Shown in pieces: positions 38,213-43,755 of a stretch of 43,755 nucleotides of DNA. Under the pieces are notes generated by a model. That model had not been told where the DNA came from, did not search any database, and saw nothing but the letters and a program-made list of their open reading frames with translations. Position 1 is the stretch's first letter; every line of letters begins with the position of its first letter. The position numbers and the translations under genes are program-made. Origin of the DNA: Acidobacteriota bacterium (GTDB lineage: Bacteria; Acidobacteriota; Vicinamibacteria; Vicinamibacterales; CAVVIG01). The DNA lies in assembly GCA_023265175.1 (NCBI GenBank), contig JAHFUI010000019.1, forward strand, positions 1 through 43,755, written 5' to 3'.

Positions 38213-39616
38213 CTACTCCTTGTCTCCGACGATCCCGCCGCGCGTCATCGCGTCCAGCGACAGGATGCGATCGAGACGGTCCTTGTCGAGCAGACCACGC
38301 GCGAGGACCAGCTCGCGAATGGAACGGCCGGTCTCGATCGATTCCTTCGCGAGATCGGCTGTCGCGGCGTATCCGATGTACGGGCTCAGCGCCGTCGCCA
38401 TCGCCGTGCTGCGGTCGAGCAGCTCGCGCGCGCGATCCTCGTTCGCCGTGATGCCGTCGACACACCGCGTCCGGAGGACTTTCATCGATTCACGCAGAAT
38501 CGTCGACGCGTGGAGCGCGTTCCACGCGATGACGGGCATCATCACGTTCAACTCGAGCTGGCCCGCCTCGCACGCCATCGTGATGGTGACGTCGCACCCG
38601 ATCACCTGAAAGCAGACCTGGTTCACCATCTCGGGCACCGACGGGTTCACCTTGCCCGGCATGATCGACGAACCGGGTTGGACCGCTGGCAACGTAATTT
38701 CCGAGAGCCCCGCACGGGGACCCATGCTCAGAAGCCGAAGATCGCTGGCGACTTTTCCGACTTCGACGGCGAGCCGCCGCATCGCGCTGGAGTAGGCGAG
38801 CACGTCGCCCATGCTTTGTGTCACGCGAAAGAGATTCAACGCCGGCGTGAGCGACAGCCCGGTGTAGCGCGAGAGGTTTTCGACCACGAGCCGGCGATAG
38901 TCCTCGCCGGCGTTCAGGCCGGTTCCCACCGCCGTGGCGCCAATGTTCAGCTCGCGCAGCTGTTCGGACGCTTCCGCGACATCGTCGGCGCCGCGTCTGA
39001 TGCATTCCGCGTAACCGCCGAACTCCTGACCGAGGGTGATGGGCACAGCGTCCTGAAGGTGGGTCCGGCCGGTCTTCAGGATGTCGGTGAACGCGTCCGA
39101 CTTTCGCGCCAGGCCCTCAACGAGATCCTGAGCGGCTTTCACGAGTGCGCCGGCAGTCGTCAGGAGCGCCAGGCGGGTGGCCGTCGGGAAGACGTCGTTG
39201 GTCGACTGGCCCATGTTGACGTGATCGTTTGGGTGCACGCGCGCGTAGGTTCCGCGGGGATCGCCGAGGATCTCACCCGCGCGGTTGGCGAGCACCTCGT
39301 TCGCGTTCATGTTGTGCGACGTGCCGGCGCCGGCCTGATACACGTCGACGACGAACTGATCGCGGAGGCGGCCGGCCAGGATTTCGTCCGCGGCGGACAC
39401 GATGGCGCGCGCGACAACCGCGTCGAGGCGGCCAATCGCACGGTTTGCTTCGGCGGCCGCCTTCTTGACGAGAATCGTCGCGGTCACGAGATCGGCCGGC
39501 GTGCGCAGGCCGCTGATGGGGAAGTTCTCGACGGCCCGAACCGTCTGCGCGCCGTAGTACGCGTCGGCGGGCACGTTCACCTCGCCCAGCGTGTCGCGCT
39601 CCGTGCGGAATTCCAT
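38213..39616 (-). CDS. aspA: Aspartase/fumarase superfamily lyase, probably aspartate ammonia-lyase
   Basis: Cleaves aspartate to fumarate and ammonia, or hydrates fumarate if it is a fumarase. The 467 residues show the superfamily signature GSSIMPGKVNPS and the segments VYQAGAGTSHNMNANEVLANRA (about 93-114) and GRTHLQDAVPITLGQEF. AGAGTS and LQDAVP are closer to aspartases; fumarases usually have SGTQ and LQDATP. The His in GRTH is fumarase-like. The call is therefore likely, not certain. It starts ATG 39616, 15 bases from the 27-unit array, with no ribosome site. A class I fumarase is divergent from it. Confidence 0.85.
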   Translation of the reverse strand: MEFRTERDTLGEVNVPADAYYGAQTVRAVENFPISGLRTPADLVTATILVKKAAAEANRAIGRLDAVVARAIVSAADEILAGRLRDQFVVDVYQAGAGTSHNMNANEVLANRAGEILGDPRGTYARVHPNDHVNMGQSTNDVFPTATRLALLTTAGALVKAAQDLVEGLARKSDAFTDILKTGRTHLQDAVPITLGQEFGGYAECIRRGADDVAEASEQLRELNIGATAVGTGLNAGEDYRRLVVENLSRYTGLSLTPALNLFRVTQSMGDVLAYSSAMRRLAVEVGKVASDLRLLSMGPRAGLSEITLPAVQPGSSIMPGKVNPSVPEMVNQVCFQVIGCDVTITMACEAGQLELNVMMPVIAWNALHASTILRESMKVLRTRCVDGITANEDRARELLDRSTAMATALSPYIGYAATADLAKESIETGRSIRELVLARGLLDKDRLDRILSLDAMTRGGIVGDKE

Positions 39617-39631
39617 GGCTGGTGTCTGACT

Positions 39632-39820
39632 GTCGCCTGTCGCCTGACGCCTGACGCCTGACGCCTGACGCCTGACGCCTGACGACTGACGACTGTCGCC
39701 TGTCGACTGACGACTGACGACTGTCGCCTGTCGACTGACGACTGACGACTGACGACTGACGCCTGTCGACTGACGACTGACGACTGACGACTGTCGACTG
39801 ACGACTGACGACTGACGACT
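39632..39820. repeat. Twenty-seven-unit heptamer array between the lyase and fumarase genes
   Basis: 189 bases form exactly 27 units of G(A/T)CG(A/C)CT, with no break in register and only the second and fifth positions varying. The array ends two bases before the TATACT -10 box of the fumarase gene and begins about 15 bases from the lyase start. The rotated word GACTGAC is the same as in the array at 82-280. All units are in one orientation. Confidence 0.97.
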
Positions 39821-39822
39821 AG

Positions 39823-39828
39823 TATACT
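39823..39828 (+). promoter_or_regulatory. -10 box giving a likely leaderless fumarase transcript
   Basis: TATACT lies eight bases before the ATG at 39837. The -35 region would fall within the heptamer array. No ribosome site was seen. Confidence 0.5.
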
Positions 39829-39836
39829 GGCCTCTT

Positions 39837-41354
39837 ATGTTGCCTTCATTCTTCGACAGCGTGCTTCAACTCATCGTTCGGACATCGACCGACCTGCCGC
39901 CGGATGTCCGCGCCTCGATGAGCACGACGCTTCACGCGGAGCCGGCCGACACGCGGTCCGGACAAGCGTTGACGATCATCGCGCAGAACATCGATCTGGC
40001 GGTCGATACCGAAGGCGCGATCTGTCAGGACACCGGCATGCCGACCTTCGAGGTCAAGACGCCGGTCGGCAGCAATCACATCTGGATGCGGCAGCAGATT
40101 CGCCAGGCTGTCGCGGAAGCCACCAGGCGCGGCAAGCTCCGTCCCAACTCCGTCGATTCGATCACCGGCAAGAACTCGGGCGACAACCTCGGGCCCGGCA
40201 TGCCCATCGTCCATTTCGAGCAGTGGGAACAGGACGGGATCGAGATCAAGCTGATCCTGAAGGGCGGCGGCTGTGAGAACGTCAACGCGCAGTACGCGCT
40301 GCCGGTCGAGCTGCCGCATCTGGGGCGCGCCGATCGGAATTTCGACGGCGTCAAGAAGGCCATTCTTCATGCCGTGTGGAGCGCGCAGGGCAAGGGCTGC
40401 AGCCCGGGTGCGGTCGGGGTCTGTATCGGCGGCGATCGGACGTCCGGCTACACGCACGCCAAAGAGCAACTGTTCCGAACGCTCGATGATGTGAATCCGG
40501 ATCCGCGTCTCGCCGAGCTCGAAGCGTCGATCATGGCGACCGTCAACAACCTTGAGATCGGCACGATGGGCTTCGGCGGCAACGTGACGCTCATCGGCTG
40601 CAAGATCGGCGTCATCAACCGTCTGCCGGCGTGCTATTTCGTCTCGGTCGCCTACGACTGCTGGGCCTTTCGTCGTCTCGGCGTGACGCTCAACGCGTCC
40701 ACGGGCGCGATTGATCGCTGGCTCTATCGCGATCCGTCGCATCCGATCGTGCCGATGCTGAATCAGGCCGGCTTCACGCGCACGGGCCGCGAGGTCGCGT
40801 TGCGAGCGCCGATCACCGAGGAGCAGGTGCGATCGCTCAAGGTCGGCGACGTGGTCCTCGTCTCGGGACGCATGTTTACCGGTCGTGATGCCGTCCACTC
40901 ACATTTGATGAAGCACGATCCGCCCGTCGATTTGCGGGGATCGGTCTTGTATCACTGCGGCCCTGTGGTTGTGAAGGACGGTGAGGCGTGGCGCGTGACC
41001 GCCGCGGGGCCGACGACGAGCATCCGCGAGGAGCCGTATCAGGGCGAGATCATCAAGCGGTACGGCGTCCGCGCGGTGATTGGCAAGGGCGGCATGGGGG
41101 CCAAGACGCTGGCCGCGCTGCAGGAGCACGGCGGCGTGTATCTCAATGCCATCGGCGGCGCGGCACAGTTCTACGCGCGTACCATCGAGCGTGTCGACGA
41201 TGTCTCGCTGTTGGAATTCGGCACGCCCGAGGCCATGTGGCATCTGACGGTCAAGGACTTCCCCGCCATCGTGACCATGGATGCGCACGGCAACAGCCTG
41301 CACAAGGACATCGAGCAGGAATCCGGTCAGCATCTGGAACAGATGACCGTTTGA
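39837..41354 (+). CDS. fumA: Class I fumarate hydratase (fused alpha and beta domains)
   Basis: Converts fumarate and malate with a [4Fe-4S] cluster, in the TCA cycle. The 505 residues carry the alpha part with CQDTGMP (about 62-68), KGGGCENVN (about 141-149) and IGCKIG (about 263-268) as the three cluster cysteines, then the beta part (from about 330) with KGGMGAKTLAALQEHGGVYLNAIGG. The two domains are fused, as in class I fumarases of enteric bacteria. No ribosome site precedes ATG 39837. With the divergent lyase it could take aspartate through fumarate to malate. Confidence 0.95.
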   Translation: MLPSFFDSVLQLIVRTSTDLPPDVRASMSTTLHAEPADTRSGQALTIIAQNIDLAVDTEGAICQDTGMPTFEVKTPVGSNHIWMRQQIRQAVAEATRRGKLRPNSVDSITGKNSGDNLGPGMPIVHFEQWEQDGIEIKLILKGGGCENVNAQYALPVELPHLGRADRNFDGVKKAILHAVWSAQGKGCSPGAVGVCIGGDRTSGYTHAKEQLFRTLDDVNPDPRLAELEASIMATVNNLEIGTMGFGGNVTLIGCKIGVINRLPACYFVSVAYDCWAFRRLGVTLNASTGAIDRWLYRDPSHPIVPMLNQAGFTRTGREVALRAPITEEQVRSLKVGDVVLVSGRMFTGRDAVHSHLMKHDPPVDLRGSVLYHCGPVVVKDGEAWRVTAAGPTTSIREEPYQGEIIKRYGVRAVIGKGGMGAKTLAALQEHGGVYLNAIGGAAQFYARTIERVDDVSLLEFGTPEAMWHLTVKDFPAIVTMDAHGNSLHKDIEQESGQHLEQMTV

Positions 41355-41691
41355 GGAACTGCAGAGTGCATCGCGAAGTCAGCCGTGGCGGGTCCCGTCC
41401 GCGAACGGCCCCACCGAGCCACCCCACCGCGCACAGTCCGCGCGGCGGGGACCCCGGTGGTGCTCGGCGAGCACCTGTCAGGCCCACGCCTCCGCGCCCG
41501 GCGGCGGGCGCCGCGACCCCGGTCCGTTCGCGGCCACCCGCGTGAGGCTGATTTCGCAACGTGCGTAGTGCCCGCCTTCAGGCGGACCAAGTACATCGCT
41601 GGGCTGTGCCGATAGCCATGAAAAGGAGGGCGCATTTATTGCGTTTCTGGCATCGGTTCGACAATGGTAGAGTCGTCGTGTCCGTTCCTGA
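41355..41691. other. 337-base gap after fumA, partly an inverted-repeat element
   Basis: No convincing gene. The middle is the inverted-repeat element at 41373-41558. A small CCGCC-TTCA-GGCGG hairpin lies at 41572-41585. A further open frame on the minus strand (41327-41635) is arginine/proline rich and looks like a GC shadow. After 41630 the base composition falls visibly, marking the start of the accessory segment. Confidence 0.6.
41373..41558. repeat. 186-base element with long imperfect terminal inverted repeats
   Basis: The ends GCGAAGTCAGCC (41373-41384) and GGCTGATTTCGC (41547-41558) are complementary with one mismatch. A second pair, CCGCGAACGG and CCGTTCGCGG, lies just inside (41399-41408/41524-41533). 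Between them are two GC-rich hairpins, one bounded by CCGAG/CTCGG. The whole can fold into a stem with internal arms. No target-site duplication was obvious, and there is no transposase. Confidence 0.75.
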
Positions 41692-41928
41692 ATGGCTGAA
41701 TCTCAAACGAACCGTCCCGACCAGCGGAAGATCGACTTGGCTGCGAAACAGCGAAGGCAAGAGAAGGAAGTGCTTTCTGCGCTGAGACAAAAGGTTCGCG
41801 AGCGGTTAGCGCAGCGCGTTGCTCCTCGCCAGTCGGCTGTTTCGCCCCAGCCTCGGTACGACGAGGTGTTTGTTGCCGGCACTGAGTGGCTCGATGGTCG
41901 GGCATGCGCGCCCGATCCTTGCAATTGA
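41692..41928 (+). CDS. Possible small hypothetical protein
   Basis: A 78-residue open frame starting with ATG, with a basic helical N-terminal half (RKIDLAAKQRRQEKEVLSALRQKVRERLAQ) and no recognised motif. No ribosome site was seen. Composition is like the downstream accessory genes. A competing minus-strand frame over the same DNA (41636-42085) is lower in protein-like character. Reality is uncertain. Confidence 0.35.
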   Translation: MAESQTNRPDQRKIDLAAKQRRQEKEVLSALRQKVRERLAQRVAPRQSAVSPQPRYDEVFVAGTEWLDGRACAPDPCN

Positions 41929-41946
41929 CGGCCCGCGCTTGATACG

Positions 41947-42198
41947 ATGAATTTTGTAATGCGACCTGATTTTCTGTTCGCCATGCCATCTTGGGTTTCT
42001 GGGGTGGCGCGAACCCTCGATCTTGGTGGTCAGTTCGATTCATACAACGAGAGCCCGACAGGGAAGATCGCCGACGCGAAAGCACTCTTTAGCGATTGGC
42101 GGATCGTTGGTGAAACGCTGGCCTCCACAATGAGAGAGTTCGCCAATGGGCAAGTCGCGTCGTCGAACACACACACAGAAGAGTTTGTCCGCAGATAG
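41947..42198 (+). CDS. Small hypothetical protein of a recurring accessory type
   Basis: An 83-residue protein, possibly starting at Met5 (41959). The segment RTLDLGGQFDSYNESPTGKIADAKALFSDWRIVGE resembles small accessory proteins with an FDxYNxSP and ALxxDWxxVG pattern that I recall from other genomes, without known function. Its last 53 bases overlap the start of the DUF2335 gene in another frame, which suggests joint expression. Confidence 0.6.
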   Translation: MNFVMRPDFLFAMPSWVSGVARTLDLGGQFDSYNESPTGKIADAKALFSDWRIVGETLASTMREFANGQVASSNTHTEEFVRR

Positions 42199-42676
42199 CC
42201 CGAGCACTCCGACCAACCAACCGGCTGGCCTCGATATCCAGCCTGACCAGCCAGCGCAGCGCCAGCAGTCACAAGTCAGCGTTCGCGCCCAGTCGTTTCA
42301 GGCTTTTCAGGGTCCTGTTCCGCCGCCGGGAATGCTGGCGGAGTACGAGCGCATATTTCCTGGCTGTGCTGAGCGACTGGTTGCGATGGCTGAGAGCCAG
42401 CTGTCCCATCGTCAAGGTTTGGAGAGCGCGGTTGTTCATAGCAATGTTGCGGCAGAGAAGCGCGGTCAGTGGATGGCATTCGTTCTCGCTTTCGCGGCCA
42501 TTGCCGGTGGTGTCATCCTCATTGCTCTCGGTAAAGACATCCAAGGGCTTGCTACTATCCTCACCACGCTGGTCGCCTTGGCGGGCGTCTTCGTGTACGG
42601 TCGCTACCAACAGAACAAAGAGCGTGCGGATAAACGCGAGGAGCAGCAGCAACTTCAGCTTCCCTTGGGTCAGTGA
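42146..42676 (+). CDS. DUF2335 family predicted membrane protein
   Basis: A 176-residue protein with a low-complexity polar N-terminus (1-45, rich in Gln, Ser, Pro), the family segment GPVPPPGMLAEYERIFPGCAERLVAMAE (about 56-83), then two close membrane helices (about 108-127 and 133-150) and a charged C-terminal tail. The PPPGML..YE..PG motif is the DUF2335 hallmark. The role is unknown; members often sit in mobile or defence-rich areas. The type I restriction subunit gene converges on it 15 bases away. Confidence 0.85.
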   Translation: MGKSRRRTHTQKSLSADSPSTPTNQPAGLDIQPDQPAQRQQSQVSVRAQSFQAFQGPVPPPGMLAEYERIFPGCAERLVAMAESQLSHRQGLESAVVHSNVAAEKRGQWMAFVLAFAAIAGGVILIALGKDIQGLATILTTLVALAGVFVYGRYQQNKERADKREEQQQLQLPLGQ

Positions 42677-42691
42677 ACCGGATCGTCCCCG

Positions 42692-43755
42692 TTACAACTC
42701 ACCCTTGAACGCGCGGTCGAGGATGGCGGGTAGCAGCGCGTCGATCTCGGCGGCGGTTTCAGATTGAAGATTCCTCAGATTGCCGAACTGCGACTGGAAT
42801 TTATCGAGCTTACGCACCACCTCGCCTTGCTCGATTAGAGGCGGCAACCGAAATGCGACTTGTTTCAGCGCGGCGATATTCAGGTGAGGGGAGGCCGAGC
42901 CTTTCGAGAGCGGTGCGATCTGATCTTCTTGCACCTGCGGTGAAAGAAGCTGGTAGAGGAAGAAGCGCGGAAGCACTTTAGCTGGGTCCGGTCGCAGCAT
43001 CATCACTCGCTGGCCCAGACTAAAACGCTGACCCGGTAACACGAGCGCGCATTTCCCTGTTCCCCCGCCCTCCCTGACGAAGACGACATCATCAACCTGT
43101 GGTTCCGCGCGAGCCGTCCGGCGGCTGTATTCGCGCTCATCCGTGCGACGAGCGGCATCGAGGTCGAGTGTTCCATAGCCGACGTCTGGGGAACGCACGC
43201 ACGGAACGCCGGACTCCGCATACGTTGGGTTGCTGTGCAGGTTGTCGATGATCGCCGTGCAAGCCTGTTCCAGCGGCACGGTCTCTGCCGAATATCGAGT
43301 AAACGCAGTCCGCAATGTGGCTACCAGAAATGCGTCGGCTGCCTCAGCGGCTTGCCGCCTGAGGCTGTGAGCCTGTTCGATCTTCCCGGCCAGTTCCTCG
43401 ATTCGCGCGACGATTCGCCGCTGCTCCGGCAACGAGGGTAGCGGCACCCGAACTGTTAGAAAGAGTTCTGGCCTGATGCGATTCTTCCCGCTGGTGCCTC
43501 GTGAGAGCAAGTCGCACTTCGCCCAGAATCCGCGCGTCTTGGTCTGCCAATGAATCCACCGCGGAATCACTCTCTTCGCATCGAGTTCGAACGTCGGAAA
43601 CTCACCGGAGGCCGAACAACCGTTGACATCGGAGGAGGCGATGGCAGTCGCACCATGCCTGACCCAAATCTTGTTGATAATGAGATCGCCATCGTGGACC
43701 ACAGAGAGCGTCTTGGCAGCGGTCCGCGACCCATCGATCGTTTCACGCTCGTAAG
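42692..43755 (-). CDS. hsdS: Type I restriction-modification specificity subunit, cut by window end
   Basis: DNA-recognition subunit of a type I restriction-modification complex. The visible 354 codons stay open to the window edge, so the start lies beyond 43755. They contain the end of the first target-recognition domain, a conserved central helix (PLPSLPEQRRIVARIEELAGKIEQA), a second target-recognition domain and a closing conserved helix (PPLIEQGEVVRKLDKFQSQF). This two-domain layout is standard for HsdS. hsdM and hsdR must lie outside if present. Composition is lower in G+C than the core genes. Confidence 0.93.
   Translation of the reverse strand, partial: YERETIDGSRTAAKTLSVVHDGDLIINKIWVRHGATAIASSDVNGCSASGEFPTFELDAKRVIPRWIHWQTKTRGFWAKCDLLSRGTSGKNRIRPELFLTVRVPLPSLPEQRRIVARIEELAGKIEQAHSLRRQAAEAADAFLVATLRTAFTRYSAETVPLEQACTAIIDNLHSNPTYAESGVPCVRSPDVGYGTLDLDAARRTDEREYSRRTARAEPQVDDVVFVREGGGTGKCALVLPGQRFSLGQRVMMLRPDPAKVLPRFFLYQLLSPQVQEDQIAPLSKGSASPHLNIAALKQVAFRLPPLIEQGEVVRKLDKFQSQFGNLRNLQSETAAEIDALLPAILDRAFKGEL

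Noticed and set aside
41327-41635. Minus-strand frame across the inverted-repeat element
   Set aside because: Arg/Gly/Pro-rich product arising from the GC-rich hairpins; ends inside fumA.
41636-42085. 149-codon minus-strand frame in the accessory segment
   Set aside because: Overlaps two plus-strand frames with better protein character; contains no motif and has no ribosome site.

Overview
The window is a stretch of GC-rich bacterial chromosome, about two thirds G+C by eye. It is densely coded and mostly housekeeping, with a lower-GC accessory segment at the right end. Gene content (Sec/YajC cluster, TonB-ExbB-ExbD-ExbD, a proton or sodium pyrophosphatase of divergent type, paired M16 peptidases, TPR lipoprotein, Lgt/LspA, HsdS) fits a diderm. 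The protein flavour suggests Acidobacteriota, perhaps Vicinamibacteria; that placement is inference and was not tested.

Layout. 1-81: start of a secreted protein leaving the window on the minus strand, then a repeat array and ddl (minus). 1520-7125: tgt-yajC-secD-secF-uppP-DUF502 run (plus). 7265-9823: membrane pyrophosphatase. 9953-12397: tonB-exbB-exbD-exbD behind a near-consensus promoter. 12568-14925: DUF2520-panC-panB (minus). 15005-18326: TPR lipoprotein and rel, divergent from one shared -10 region. 18329-20340: ridA, rpmB and a cysteine-rich zinc-ribbon gene (minus), then an unknown plus-strand gene. 20341-20750: 410 bases without a gene, ending in a sigma-54-like site ahead of a DksA/TraR gene, followed by lon. 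23830-29778: ileS-lspA-lgt-rluD-nudix (minus). 29807-33196: two M16 peptidases and a HAD phosphatase (plus). 33231-36485: moaE-moaD-prfA-prmC-HIT (minus). 36604-39616: aspartase/fumarase-like lyase, exported methyltransferase-like protein and thiD (minus). 39837-41354: class I fumarase (plus). 41373-41558: a long inverted-repeat element. 41692-43755: small ORFs, a DUF2335 membrane protein and a type I restriction specificity subunit cut by the window end.

How the genes work together. Secretion and envelope functions dominate: Sec translocon parts, undecaprenyl-phosphate recycling, D-Ala-D-Ala ligation, lipoprotein maturation (Lgt, LspA), and TonB energy transduction. Translation genes (tgt, ileS, prfA, prmC, rluD, rpmB) and stress control (Rel, DksA-like, Lon) surround them. 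The lyase and fumarase flank one intergenic region and could turn aspartate into malate.

The most unusual feature is not a protein. At least eight intergenic sites, and one gene start, carry short degenerate tandem arrays with a 7, 8 or 9 base period. Most loci use their own word, and in several the word returns inverted so the locus can fold into a long hairpin. Many arrays abut a start codon or a -10 box. Separately, palindromic repeats are translated in frame inside ileS and at the end of ddl, and two intergenic regions share a GGGGCCCCAC hairpin.
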